DNA of 64,000 bases from Siminovitchia fortis (GTDB lineage: Bacteria > Bacillota > Bacilli > Bacillales > Bacillaceae_C): contig NZ_QYTU02000001.1 of the NCBI RefSeq assembly GCF_003605365.2, forward strand, positions 124,001 through 188,000, in the 5' to 3' direction. Below are positions 53,805-64,000 of this stretch, piece after piece. Below the pieces are notes generated by a model, which made no database searches, was not told the DNA's origin, and was given only the letters and a program-made list of their open reading frames with translations. Both the position numbers and the translations under genes were made by a program. The first letter of the stretch is position 1, and every line of letters begins with the position of its first letter.

Positions 53805-55871
53805 TTATTTCACCTGAATTTCATTCATTATGGCAAAGCTTCCAATCAAATCAGAGAGCCTTTTCATTTGCGCAAGCCGATTTTTTCTAATTTTGCCGTC
53901 TTCCGCCATGACCATTGTATGATCAAAATAGGCAGAAATCATCGGTGACAGGTTTTTAAGTGCTGTAAAACGGCCTTCAGGGTTATTTTCAGATTTAAAT
54001 ATATTGAGCACTTTTTGATATTCCTGATAAAGCTGTTTTTCCTCCTTATTTTCAAGTAAAGCCGCATTCACTTCGCAATCATCTTCCGCTTTCCGGGCAA
54101 TGTTCATTACACGGGCCAATGATTCAATCGTTTCTTTGAAATCTCCTTCATCTTTATGTTCGTCCAGGGTGCCGGCCCGGCCAATGATGTCAGGGATGCC
54201 ATTTAGTTCTCCGCCCATTACCGCCTCAATTATGTCATAACGGATGTTTTCTTCCTGAAGAAGATGCTTGATCCGCAGTTTAAAAAACTGAACGAGACTT
54301 TCCGCCAATTCTTCTGTTTCTATGTTTACATCCTCTTTGGTAATTTCAATGACACAGTGGAGAAGTTCTTCCAGGGAGATGTTCCAATTCATCCCTTTCA
54401 ATATGTTGACAACACCAGTTGCATTTCGGCGTAAAGCATATGGATCATGTGAACCTGTCGGGATCAGGCCAACAGCAAAAGCCGTTACAATTGTATCCAT
54501 TTTATCGGCTACTCCGACAATTGCTCCGGTAAGGGATTCAGGAATGCCATCCTGGGCATGGCGCGGTTTATAATGTTCGTTGACAGCTTTGGCGACTTCT
54601 TCATTTTCTCCTTTCTGAAGGGCATACTTTTCACCCATCACGCCCTGCAGCTCCGGAAATTCATCCACCATGTTTGTAACAAGGTCGAATTTGCAGATTT
54701 CGGCAGCCCTGTCAGCCAATTGTTTTTCATCTTCTGACAACCCCAGAAGGCTGCTTAATTGTTGGGTGATTTTTTGAACTCTGTTGACTTTTTGAGCCAA
54801 TGTACCGATTTTCTTATGATAAATAATGGATTCAAGTTTTTTCAAAGCATCTTGGATTTCAAGCTTTTGATCCTCTTCAAAAAAGAATTCCGCGTCAGCC
54901 AATCTTGCGCGCAATACCTTCTCATTCCCTTTTGCCACAGTATCAATATGGCTTTTGTCGCCATTTCTGACTGAAACAAAATATGGAAGCAGATTCCCTG
55001 TTGAGTCCTTCACAGGAAAATAGCGTTGATGGGTTTTCATTGAAGTAATAAGCACTTCTTCCGGAAGAGCCAGAAATTTCTCATCAAATTTCCCATAAAA
55101 GGCAGCTGGATATTCCACAAGATTTGTGACTTCCTCGAGCAAATCATTCTCGGCAGGAACAACCCACCCGTTTTCTTTTTCCAAATCCGCTATCTGCGCT
55201 GCTATTTTCTGCTTTCTGGTCTCTTCATTCGCGATGACAAATTGGGATTTAAGGGCCTTTTCGTAATCTTCAGGATGATTGATCGAAATATCTTTTCCCA
55301 AAAAGCGGTGTCCCTTCGTCATCGTCCCGGCAGAAATTCCGGCAACAGTGAATGGGATCACTTCATTGCCAAATAAAGCAACAAGCCACCTGATCGGACG
55401 GATGTAACGGAGCTGATGACTTCCCCATTTCATGCTGTTTGGAAAATGCATGCCCTCCACCAGTTTTTGGAGCTGCGCAAGCAGGTCAATTGTCTTTTCC
55501 CCTTTTATAAATCGTTTAATATGGGCGTATTCAACTCCTTTAATCTCCTTGAAATAAATGTCATCCGGAGACATTCCCTGCGAGCGGCTGAAGCCCAGGG
55601 CCGCTTTTGACCAGTTGCCGTTTTCATCCTGTGCAATTTTCTTCGCCGGCCCCTTTGCTTCCTCTTCCGTATCCTGCTGTGCTTCCGCTACATCTTTTAC
55701 AAGTACAGCCAATCTTCTTGGCGTGGAAAAAGGATACAGGCGGCCGTGCTCAATTCCATTTTCATCCAGCCAGTTTCGGATCTTTTCCTCCAACTGCTGA
55801 ATGGAACCGTGTATAAACCTCGCCGGCATTTCTTCCAAACCGATTTCAAGCAATAAATCACGTTTATTCAT
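53805..55871 (-). CDS. glyS: Glycyl-tRNA synthetase beta subunit
   Basis: The 688-residue beta subunit of the alpha2beta2 glycyl-tRNA synthetase binds tRNA. It starts [20 protein letters not shown], has the HD-like region [17 protein letters not shown] and the DALRxEA-type C-terminal anticodon-binding part ([17 protein letters not shown]). It overlaps glyQ by eight bases. The T-box upstream of glyQ controls both. Confidence 0.97.
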   Translation of the reverse strand: MNKRDLLLEIGLEEMPARFIHGSIQQLEEKIRNWLDENGIEHGRLYPFSTPRRLAVLVKDVAEAQQDTEEEAKGPAKKIAQDENGNWSKAALGFSRSQGMSPDDIYFKEIKGVEYAHIKRFIKGEKTIDLLAQLQKLVEGMHFPNSMKWGSHQLRYIRPIRWLVALFGNEVIPFTVAGISAGTMTKGHRFLGKDISINHPEDYEKALKSQFVIANEETRKQKIAAQIADLEKENGWVVPAENDLLEEVTNLVEYPAAFYGKFDEKFLALPEEVLITSMKTHQRYFPVKDSTGNLLPYFVSVRNGDKSHIDTVAKGNEKVLRARLADAEFFFEEDQKLEIQDALKKLESIIYHKKIGTLAQKVNRVQKITQQLSSLLGLSEDEKQLADRAAEICKFDLVTNMVDEFPELQGVMGEKYALQKGENEEVAKAVNEHYKPRHAQDGIPESLTGAIVGVADKMDTIVTAFAVGLIPTGSHDPYALRRNATGVVNILKGMNWNISLEELLHCVIEITKEDVNIETEELAESLVQFFKLRIKHLLQEENIRYDIIEAVMGGELNGIPDIIGRAGTLDEHKDEGDFKETIESLARVMNIARKAEDDCEVNAALLENKEEKQLYQEYQKVLNIFKSENNPEGRFTALKNLSPMISAYFDHTMVMAEDGKIRKNRLAQMKRLSDLIGSFAIMNEIQVK

Positions 55872-56757
55872 GGCTGCATTCCTCCTTCTCGTGCTGTAAA
55901 ATCGGAAAACCTAATTTTTCCCTTTCATCATAAAAAGTCTTTGCCACATGACGAGCCATATTTCTCATCCTGGAAATATAGGCTGTCCTTTCCGTTACTG
56001 AAATCGCTCCTTTTGCATCCAAAAGATTAAAGACGTGGGAGCATTTCAAAATATAGTCATAAGCCGGGTGTACAAGTCCAAGATCCATCTGCCTTTTTGC
56101 TTCTTTTTCATACTTGCTGAATAAAGTGAAAAGCAGGTCCTGGTCAGAAGTTTCAAAAGCATATTTCGAATGTTCATATTCAGGTTGATAAAAAATATCC
56201 CTGATTGTAAATCCATCCGTCCATTCCAAATCAAAGACATTGTCTTTTTCCTGAATATAAGAGGCAAGACGTTCAATGCCATATGTCAATTCAACCGAAA
56301 CCGGTTTGCACTCCAAACCGCCCACCTGCTGGAAGTACGTAAACTGGGTGATTTCCATTCCATCCAGCCATACTTCCCAACCAAGGCCGGCGCATCCCAA
56401 AGACGGGTTCTCCCAGTTATCTTCTACAAAGCGGATATCATGCTCAAGCGGCTCAATCCCAAGCTTTCTTAGAGAATCCAAATACATTTCCTGAATATTT
56501 TCCGGCGAAGGCTTCATAATCACCTGAAATTGATGATGCTGGTATAGCCTGTTCGGATTTTCTCCGTACCTGCCGTCCGCCGGTCTTCTGGACGGTTCTA
56601 CATAAGCCACATTCCACGGCTCGGGACCGATTGCCCTCAAAAATGTATAGGGGCTCATCGTACCTGCTCCTTTTTCCACGTCATACGCCTGCATTAAAAT
56701 ACAGCCGTAATCAGACCAATGCTTTTGCAAAGTCAAAATCATTTCCTGTATATTCAT
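55864..56757 (-). CDS. glyQ: Glycyl-tRNA synthetase alpha subunit
   Basis: The roughly 297-residue catalytic subunit activates glycine. It contains [59 protein letters not shown] and [25 protein letters not shown], the class II motifs of the family. Adjacent ATGs exist at 56766 and 56757; the latter has AAAGG nine bases upstream and begins like B. subtilis GlyQ. A T-box leader precedes it. Confidence 0.97.
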   Translation of the reverse strand: MNIQEMILTLQKHWSDYGCILMQAYDVEKGAGTMSPYTFLRAIGPEPWNVAYVEPSRRPADGRYGENPNRLYQHHQFQVIMKPSPENIQEMYLDSLRKLGIEPLEHDIRFVEDNWENPSLGCAGLGWEVWLDGMEITQFTYFQQVGGLECKPVSVELTYGIERLASYIQEKDNVFDLEWTDGFTIRDIFYQPEYEHSKYAFETSDQDLLFTLFSKYEKEAKRQMDLGLVHPAYDYILKCSHVFNLLDAKGAISVTERTAYISRMRNMARHVAKTFYDEREKLGFPILQHEKEECSHE

Positions 56758-56783
56758 ATCATTCATCCTTTCAGTAAAATAAA

Positions 56784-56973
56784 AAACTCCCGTCCCTATG
56801 CTCACATCAGCATAGGGACGAGAGTTAACCCGCGGTTCCACCCTATTTGCCGTAAAAACGGCCACTTTAAGTCTCCCGCTCGGGACTGCCTTCACTGCAG
56901 TTACCATGCCCGGCTTGCACCTTCCCGGGTTCGCTGAAATGGAATGATACAGTTACTACTTTCCGTCTTAGCA
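56784..56973 (-). ncRNA. Glycine T-box riboswitch leader (glyQS)
   Basis: The minus-strand leader has the T-box AGGGTGGAACCGCGG (56844-56830), a specifier-type loop GAAGGCAGT giving the glycine codon GGC, and a strong terminator (AACTCTCGTCCCTATGCT pairs with AGCATAGGGACGGGAGTT) ending in T5 at about 56784. The -10 TATAAT lies at 56985-56980. Uncharged tRNA-Gly should stabilise the antiterminator and turn on glyQ-glyS. Confidence 0.93.
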
Positions 56974-57034
56974 GGATATATTATAGTACTATGAATAAAA
57001 ATAATCGAAACGAAGCCGGTTGTCAACCTCTGCC

Positions 57035-57787
57035 TTACAGCTTGTCCTTCAATGAATCCATCTGATCCAAAAAACGCTTGGACTTGATATGGAGCCCGGA
57101 ATACTCATCGTAATACATATCAATCGCTCTTTTCAGCTCTTTTTTCGTCTCCGGCTTGACTGAAATGGTGCCAAGACGATTCAAGTCAAAATAATAAAAT
57201 AAACGGAGAAGTTTAATCGCATTTTGGCTCATAGGCAAATAATGCGGATCCCTTTCAAGGCAGCGGTGGCAAATCAGTCCGTTTTCTTTGATGGAAAAGC
57301 CAAAGCTGCCTTCAGTCGCACCGCATATTGAGCATTTCTTCATTTCCGGATAGAGCCCAAGAACCTGAAGCATTTTCATTTCAAAAATATGGGTGATGAT
57401 ACCCGGATCATAATCCTCGCTTATATAATTCAGCGATTGATGCAGCAATTCAAATAAATATGGGTTTGGTTCGTTATCCTGGGTGCTTCTGTCAACCATC
57501 TCAACTACATAGGAAGCATAGGCGGTCTTAAAAATATCCTCTTTCAAGCCCCTTAAAGGCGAAATGATCTCTCCCTGCTGCATGGTGCCAAGGCCGCGTC
57601 CAGTCTGAATTAAAAAATAACCGTATGTAAACAGCTGGGAAACTGCGGCAAGACGGCTGTTCGTTTTTTTGGCTCCTCTTGCCATCGCGGAAATCTTTCC
57701 CGCTTCCCTGCTGTATATGGCTGTTATTTTATGTGATTCACCATAATCCGTTGTTCTGATTACAATGCCTTCAAATTTTTCCAACAT
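57035..57787 (-). CDS. recO: DNA repair protein RecO
   Basis: RecO loads RecA on SSB-coated single-stranded DNA and anneals strands. The roughly 250-residue product starts MLEKFEGIVIRTTDYGESHK (OB fold), with RGAKKTNSRLAA and a C-terminal zinc finger: CSICGATEG and CHRCLERD. The ATG at 57787 has AAGGGG upstream. It is followed by a glyQS T-box; yqzL and era lie upstream. Confidence 0.95.
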   Translation of the reverse strand: MLEKFEGIVIRTTDYGESHKITAIYSREAGKISAMARGAKKTNSRLAAVSQLFTYGYFLIQTGRGLGTMQQGEIISPLRGLKEDIFKTAYASYVVEMVDRSTQDNEPNPYLFELLHQSLNYISEDYDPGIITHIFEMKMLQVLGLYPEMKKCSICGATEGSFGFSIKENGLICHRCLERDPHYLPMSQNAIKLLRLFYYFDLNRLGTISVKPETKKELKRAIDMYYDEYSGLHIKSKRFLDQMDSLKDKL

Positions 57788-57850
57788 ATCGCTTACCCCT
57801 TTTACAGTATCATACTGCATCGGGTGTTCAAAAAAAAGCAAATGAATCGG

Positions 57851-57997
57851 TCATGAAACGGGATAATCGATCACATTGGGCTTGTCGGCAATCGGCAGAG
57901 TATTCATCATGTGTTCTTCTTTCTCCAGTTCCTTGAGAAGCAGGTAAATATCAATGTTCCCCGTCTTCTTAAAAACTTTCCAAGTAAACTCATACAT
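57851..57997 (-). CDS. yqzL: YqzL family small protein
   Basis: A 48-residue protein beginning MYEFTWKVFKKTGNIDIYLLL, with KELEKEEH and ending DYPVS. It matches the YqzL family, always placed between era and recO in Bacillaceae. AAAGGCGGG lies six bases before the ATG at 57997. Function is unknown. Confidence 0.85.
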   Translation of the reverse strand: MYEFTWKVFKKTGNIDIYLLLKELEKEEHMMNTLPIADKPNVIDYPVS

Positions 57998-58088
57998 TTG
58001 AAACCCGCCTTTCTTTATGATGGTTGTATGAATATGTTTGTCTATAAGCCCCAGAAAGATTCTGCGTAAAATTTGCTAAACCAGCCAA

Positions 58089-59520
<1,432 letters not shown>

Positions 59521-59582
59521 TTATTTTATCCGAATGGGGATCGGGTTTCAAATAAAAACAAAAACTGCCCAATGAATCAGCA

Positions 59583-59972
59583 TCACCGGAACAGCTCCAC
59601 AATTTTCGGTATGAAAATGATAAGCCCGATCACCACTGTTATGACGGCATAAATCAGGACGGCCCCTGCCGCCATATCCTTTGCCTGCTTGGCCAAGGGC
59701 CTTATTTCCTCTGTAACGAGATCAATGGTTTTTTCAATCGCTGAATTTAACAGTTCAAGGGAGAACATCCCAAAAATACAGATGAGTATAAAAAGCCATT
59801 CCACTTTGCTCAATCGGAAAGTAAAACCGCATATACTGACAATCAGGGCTGCGGTTAAATGGATTTGAAAATTTTTTTCCGTTTTAACGGCGTGCCACAA
59901 TCCCTGAATGGCATAGGTGAAAGAATCGACAAGCCGCCCAAAGGAGAATGGATTTTTATCTTTCCAAGCCAT
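59583..59972 (-). CDS. dgkA: Diacylglycerol/undecaprenol kinase
   Basis: The 129-residue protein has three to four membrane helices and the DGK signature [17 protein letters not shown]. In Bacillus this DgkA type phosphorylates undecaprenol, recycling the cell-wall lipid carrier. It overlaps ybeY by 17 bases. The ribosome site is weak (GAAGAG), which fits translational coupling. Confidence 0.92.
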   Translation of the reverse strand: MAWKDKNPFSFGRLVDSFTYAIQGLWHAVKTEKNFQIHLTAALIVSICGFTFRLSKVEWLFILICIFGMFSLELLNSAIEKTIDLVTEEIRPLAKQAKDMAAGAVLIYAVITVVIGLIIFIPKIVELFR

Positions 59973-60429
59973 AACTCTTCAAAATATCCTCTTGTTTTTT
60001 GAACATGCGTTTTTCATCTTCATCATTCATATGATCATACCCAAGAAGATGAAGAAAACCATGCACCGTCAAAAATCCGAGCTCCCGCAAATAAGAATGG
60101 CCGTATTCTTCCGCCTGTTTTTCCGCCATTTCAATCGAAATGACAATGTCTCCCAACATCCTGGGAAGATTTTCAACACCGGCTATTTCTGTTTCCCCTT
60201 CTCCCATTTCTTCCATTGCAAAAGAAATGACATCCGTCGGGGAATCCTTCCCCCTGTACGCCATGTTGAGTTCCTTTATGGATTCATTGGTAACGAAGGT
60301 GACGGAAAGCTCACTTCCCCCTTCGACATTTTCCGTTTCTGCCGCAAGTTTTAACAGCTCTTCCAATAACCTTAATTGTTCTTCTGTCACACTATCTGTT
60401 TCATCAATGAAGTCAATTTCCAGATTCAT
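59956..60429 (-). CDS. ybeY: rRNA maturation endoribonuclease YbeY
   Basis: The roughly 157-residue protein has the zinc motif [11 protein letters not shown] (HxxxHxxGYDH) and the family start. It acts in 16S rRNA 3'-end maturation and quality control. The ATG at 60429 has GAAGGTG nine bases upstream; a GTG at 60435 overlaps the pgpH stop and may serve instead. Its neighbours pgpH and dgkA agree with B. subtilis. Confidence 0.95.
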   Translation of the reverse strand: MNLEIDFIDETDSVTEEQLRLLEELLKLAAETENVEGGSELSVTFVTNESIKELNMAYRGKDSPTDVISFAMEEMGEGETEIAGVENLPRMLGDIVISIEMAEKQAEEYGHSYLRELGFLTVHGFLHLLGYDHMNDEDEKRMFKKQEDILKSYGLER

Positions 60430-60431
60430 CT

Positions 60432-62603
60432 TCACATCACCTTCTGCTCCTTATTTCCCGGATATTCAATCCTTGAGTGAAAAATACCGCTCAACGTTTC
60501 GCAAAATGTTGATTTAATGGTCTCCAATTGTTTGATTGTAATATCGCATTCATTCAATTGGCCATCCAAAAGCCGGTCTTGGACAATGGAGTCGACAAGC
60601 GACCTGATTGCTTCGGGTGTCGGCTCGTTCAAGGAACGGACCGCTGCCTCCACGGAGTCCGCCAGACTGATGATGGCTGCTTCTTTTGATTGCGGTTTCG
60701 GGCCGGGATACCTGTAATCCGACTCTTCCACATCATCCGATGTTTCCGCTGCTTTGTAATAAAAGAACTTCAGCAGCGTGGTTCCATGATGCTGTTTTGC
60801 AACATCTACGATTTCCTTCGGCATTTTATGCTTCTTCAATTCCGCGGCACCGTCCGTAACATGCGCAATAATGATATCTTTGCTTGTTGCAGGCTGCAGC
60901 TTATCATGCGGGTTTTCCATGTTCATCTGATTCTCTATAAAAAAATGCGGTCTTTTTGTCTTTCCGAGATCATGGTAATAGGCCGCAACTCTCGCCAGCA
61001 GGCCGTTGGCACCGATGGCTTCGCATGCCGACTCAGCTAAATTGGCCACCATTACGCTATGATGGTAAGTGCCTGGAGCCTCAATGAGAATCCTCTTTAA
61101 CAATGGATGATTCGGATTGGACAACTCAATCAGCCTCATTGTTGATAATATACCGAATCCGGCTTCAAGGAAAGGCAGGATCCCCATGGTCAAAACTGCG
61201 GACAATATCCCGGAAACCACACCATTAATAATAAAATATAAATACTCCATATTGGTAATCTGGCCGCTTCCGATAAACTGCAGAAAGAAAATAAGCAGCA
61301 CATTGACCAAGGCAACGAGCAGGCCGGCACGCAACAAATTAAAGCGTTCGCTTTTATCCGACAGGAACATGATTCCTGCAAGGCCGCTGAATAAAATGTA
61401 TAACGCAATTTCAACATCTATTGTTCCCGAAATGCCGTCATGGAAAACGATGCTTCCGCATGCAGCCAAAATGATGGCCATGAGCAGGGCAAAGCGCTCA
61501 TTGATCATGACTCTGATCAGCATAGGAGCCATCGCAGCGGGAAACAGATAGGCGATGTCATACTGTTCAAGCCCCTCCATCAGGCTGATAATCTTCATCA
61601 GAACAATAGCTCCTACAAAGACAATTCCCAAAAGCAGCAAATAGCTCTGCTTCTTTTCTTCAGGCTCATTCAGTTTCGTAAAAGGGATATATAAAGCACC
61701 GATTAAGAGCAGCACAAAGATGGCAAGTCCAATAAACGGCTTGATTGTCGGCTTGCTTTTCAAAAGCCCAAGCGTGTCAAGCTGCCGGTAAATATCTCTG
61801 TCAATGAGATGACCTTCCTGAACGACTATCTGTCCCTGTAATATTTTAACAGGTTCCACTTCATTCATCGCTTGCTGCTTTCTTTCTTCAGTAAGCTTGG
61901 GATCATAGACTTCGTTTGCGATTATGGCATATTTTCCAAGTTCAATTGAGGCATTTTCCACATTCTTTTCCAAGCCGGCCGACTTGATTCTGCCGATAAG
62001 GTCTGAACTGACATTGTTCACTTGATCCTCGCGGATTTTCCCATTCATGATCGTTTCCACATTGCTAACCAGGATGTTCCTTGCTTTTTCCAATTCAGAT
62101 GGATCAGCTTCCAGCAGCTGTAAAAGAGTCTGATCTGAAATCGTTTCAGTCACATCCTCGGTTACATCGGCCGTGAGCTTCGATTTTAACAATGCGAGTT
62201 TGGAAGATGCCAGCTGGGAGCCCTCTTTTTCCGCTTTACTTTCTTCCGCTTCTTTCTTTTTAGCTGACTCCTCCTTATTCACTTCATTTACAAAATCAAA
62301 AATGGACGTAAGCAGAAGCACCCTGTTTTGGGCCACCTCTTTTCTATGTACATACACATTTTCGACTTCTTCCGCGGCTTTATTCCGTTCTTCCGCGGTC
62401 TTTTCTTCATCTTCGATCGTTTTCGGGGAGCGGATCGTTTTATCAGCGACAGAAAAAAGTTCCATGTCATAGGTTTCGGGCTTGACGTCCGTGTAAAGGA
62501 TCGCAAATAATAAAAGGCCTAGCACTGAAAAGACAAGACCCGTAAACAGCTTATAACTAAGAATCTTCCGTATATTCCTTATATATTTTTGAAAATACAT
62601 CAA
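60432..62603 (-). CDS. pgpH: c-di-AMP phosphodiesterase PgpH (7TM-HD)
   Basis: The 723-residue protein has an N-terminal helix, a large extracellular region (about 45-290), about seven membrane helices and a cytosolic HD domain with [16 protein letters not shown] and [13 protein letters not shown] (HD). It hydrolyses c-di-AMP. It matches YqfF/PgpH. The stop overlaps the ybeY start region, so the genes are coupled. Confidence 0.95.
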   Translation of the reverse strand: MMYFQKYIRNIRKILSYKLFTGLVFSVLGLLLFAILYTDVKPETYDMELFSVADKTIRSPKTIEDEEKTAEERNKAAEEVENVYVHRKEVAQNRVLLLTSIFDFVNEVNKEESAKKKEAEESKAEKEGSQLASSKLALLKSKLTADVTEDVTETISDQTLLQLLEADPSELEKARNILVSNVETIMNGKIREDQVNNVSSDLIGRIKSAGLEKNVENASIELGKYAIIANEVYDPKLTEERKQQAMNEVEPVKILQGQIVVQEGHLIDRDIYRQLDTLGLLKSKPTIKPFIGLAIFVLLLIGALYIPFTKLNEPEEKKQSYLLLLGIVFVGAIVLMKIISLMEGLEQYDIAYLFPAAMAPMLIRVMINERFALLMAIILAACGSIVFHDGISGTIDVEIALYILFSGLAGIMFLSDKSERFNLLRAGLLVALVNVLLIFFLQFIGSGQITNMEYLYFIINGVVSGILSAVLTMGILPFLEAGFGILSTMRLIELSNPNHPLLKRILIEAPGTYHHSVMVANLAESACEAIGANGLLARVAAYYHDLGKTKRPHFFIENQMNMENPHDKLQPATSKDIIIAHVTDGAAELKKHKMPKEIVDVAKQHHGTTLLKFFYYKAAETSDDVEESDYRYPGPKPQSKEAAIISLADSVEAAVRSLNEPTPEAIRSLVDSIVQDRLLDGQLNECDITIKQLETIKSTFCETLSGIFHSRIEYPGNKEQKVM

Positions 62604-62701
62604 TTCCCCTCCACCGCCTTTTTTGAAAAAAAAAGCATTCCTATGTCAAATATAGCAGTTTCGGAGAGTAAAGGCACTACCTAATTATACTTCAAATTAA
62701 A

Positions 62702-62731
62702 GAATCCCCGAACTTAACGCCCGGGGGTTGT
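62702..62731 (-). terminator. Hairpin at phoH stop
   Basis: The minus strand carries AACCCCCGGG..CGGGGATT in a stem around the phoH stop codon, followed by TTCTTTAATTT. A weak terminator with read-through to pgpH is possible. Confidence 0.5.
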
Positions 62732-63688
62732 TTCATTTTGTGCATATGCTTTGATGACCCTTCCTACAAGAGGATGGCGGACTACGTCACCCTCTTCAAA
62801 GTGAATAAAGGCAATGCCCTTTACTCCCTGCAGGATGACTTCGGCCGTAGCAAGGCCGGATTTAACTCCGGGCGGAAGGTCCACTTGGGTTGAATCCCCG
62901 GTTATGACCATCTTGGATCCAAATCCAAGCCTTGTTAAAAACATTTTCATTTGTGCGTGGGTAGTATTTTGGGCTTCATCCAAGATAACAAATGCATCAT
63001 CAAGGGTCCGCCCCCTCATATAGGCAAGGGGTGCAATTTCGATTGTTTCCCTTTCGATAAGCCTCTGGGTATGTTCAGCCCCCAACACATCATGGAGGGC
63101 GTCATAAAGCGGCCTTAGGTAAGGATCCACTTTTTCTTTTAAATCTCCCGGTAAAAAGCCAAGGCTTTCACCAGCTTCAACAGCCGGGCGGGTCAATATG
63201 ATCTTATTGATCTTGCCGCTTTTCAATGCTCCCACAGCCATGACGACGGCAAGATATGTTTTTCCCGTACCTGCGGGCCCAATGCCAAATACCAGGTCAT
63301 TTTTCCGGACAGCCTCTATATAATGGCGCTGTCCAATCGTTTTGACCCGGATGGCTTTGCCTTTTGCATTGCGGGTGATTTCCTCATCATACAGTTCAGA
63401 GAAATACTCTATTTTTCCCTGTTTCGCCGTCTGGGCCGCATAGGCGGTATCCCTGAGCCCGATTCGTATGCCGCTCCTTATGACAGCGAGCAGCTGTTTA
63501 ATCGTTTCCTCTGCAAGAGCAGCCGCTTCAGGAGGACCCGTGACATTCAGTGTTTCCCCGCGGGTCACAATTTTAACGCCAAATTCGTCTTCAAGCATTT
63601 TTAAGTTGCTGTCGCCATTTCCAAATAAGACAGGAGCTTCATCATCGCCGTCCAGTTGTATTTGATTTGTTATAAATTCATCTGCCAT
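62714..63688 (-). CDS. phoH: PhoH family ATPase
   Basis: The 324-residue protein has an N-terminal KH-like part and a P-loop ATPase domain with GPAGTGKTYLAV near residue 140, the DEAQNTT Walker B box and a TGDSTQVDLP arginine-finger region. PhoH-type proteins are linked to RNA metabolism; role in Bacillus is not settled. It follows yqfD by three bases and precedes pgpH. Confidence 0.95.
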   Translation of the reverse strand: MADEFITNQIQLDGDDEAPVLFGNGDSNLKMLEDEFGVKIVTRGETLNVTGPPEAAALAEETIKQLLAVIRSGIRIGLRDTAYAAQTAKQGKIEYFSELYDEEITRNAKGKAIRVKTIGQRHYIEAVRKNDLVFGIGPAGTGKTYLAVVMAVGALKSGKINKIILTRPAVEAGESLGFLPGDLKEKVDPYLRPLYDALHDVLGAEHTQRLIERETIEIAPLAYMRGRTLDDAFVILDEAQNTTHAQMKMFLTRLGFGSKMVITGDSTQVDLPPGVKSGLATAEVILQGVKGIAFIHFEEGDVVRHPLVGRVIKAYAQNETTPGR

Positions 63689-63691
63689 TTG

Positions 63692-64000
63692 TTAATCTCC
63701 TTGAGTGACCGGTTTTTCTTTTGCAATATTTTCTATCACTTGGAAATAGATTGTCAGCTTAACTTTACCATTCTCCACTTCTTCATGCAAAATAATCTCA
63801 TCGTCGATGCGTGCGTCTTCAGGAATATTTTTGGCCAGATCCCTTCTTGCCAGTTCTCTTCCGGCCTCCCGGGCTTCTTTTTTTGTAAGTGAACGTTCAT
63901 ATTCCTCCGTCGCTCTAGCCGTTTTTTCAACGTAGGCTAAAGGCAGCTGCCATCCAAGAAAGCGGACAGGATGAACTTCGGTTTCCACCTCGTAGTTTTT
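63692..64000 (-). CDS. yqfD: YqfD, sporulation protein C-terminal end (5' cut by window edge)
   Basis: The visible 102 residues (KNYEVETEVHPVRFLGWQLPL to EKPVTQGD) are the C-terminal part of YqfD, a membrane protein of sigma-E controlled sporulation gene clusters. Its frame is open through the window edge at 64000, so a GTG at 63988 is not the true start. It lies three bases upstream of phoH, in operon order as in B. subtilis. Confidence 0.85.
   Translation of the reverse strand, partial: KNYEVETEVHPVRFLGWQLPLAYVEKTARATEEYERSLTKKEAREAGRELARRDLAKNIPEDARIDDEIILHEEVENGKVKLTIYFQVIENIAKEKPVTQGD

Overview
The window is a chromosomal segment of an endospore-forming, naturally competent Gram-positive bacterium of the family Bacillaceae. 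The gene order follows, with gaps and insertions, the Bacillus subtilis region from spoIIIA through gcv, comG, yqg, sodA, ispG and sigA to glyQS, era, phoH and yqfD. Protein divergence, lost loci and family-specific repeats place it outside the B. subtilis group; I cannot name the species from sequence alone. Most genes lie on the minus strand.

Region by region: 1-1600 holds the start of the spoIIIA sporulation operon (spoIIIAA-AB-AC). 1.9-5.1 kb holds shikimate kinase and a type I dehydroquinase (convergent), EF-P and an Xaa-Pro peptidase. 5.1-7.3 kb holds small membrane proteins and a patatin-like lipase. 7.4-10.5 kb holds a nested intergenic repeat and a B12-dependent ribonucleotide reductase (nrdJ) preceded by two NrdR boxes. 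10.8-15.4 kb holds a rhodanese and the glycine cleavage genes gcvT-PA-PB under a tandem glycine riboswitch. 15.5-18.0 kb holds an SNF2 helicase and yqhG. 18.0-22.2 kb holds yqzE and the comGA-GG competence pseudopilus operon.

22.4-35.7 kb contains small membrane proteins, an MBL hydrolase, a lipoteichoic acid synthase-like enzyme, the rhomboid protease yqgP, 5-formyl-THF cyclo-ligase, ribosomal protein L33, a two-gene membrane/LysM-like pair facing pbpA, an MFS transporter and sodA. 35.8-46 kb contains ispG and ispH (both ends of late isoprenoid synthesis), a nucleotidase, a znuC-znuB-zur zinc-uptake operon with a good promoter and a perfect palindromic operator, endonuclease IV, the DEAD-box helicase cshB, a VrrA/YqfQ repeat protein, and NIF3 and TrmK proteins. 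46-53.7 kb contains cytochrome c550, an acyl-CoA dehydrogenase, and the macromolecular synthesis cluster yqxD-dnaG-sigA with yqfL and ccpN. 53.8-64 kb contains glyQS under a glycine T-box, recO, yqzL, era, cdd, dgkA, ybeY, pgpH, phoH and the end of yqfD.

No prophage, insertion sequence transposase, CRISPR array, rRNA or tRNA was recognised. The most interesting non-genic signals are the nested GC-rich repeat family, a 143-bp inverted-repeat element, the paired NrdR boxes, the zinc operator, a palindrome before yqfW, and a likely ATT start codon for comGG. No wholly new multi-gene system is evident; the window is mostly conserved core chromosome with unusual regulatory and repeat features.
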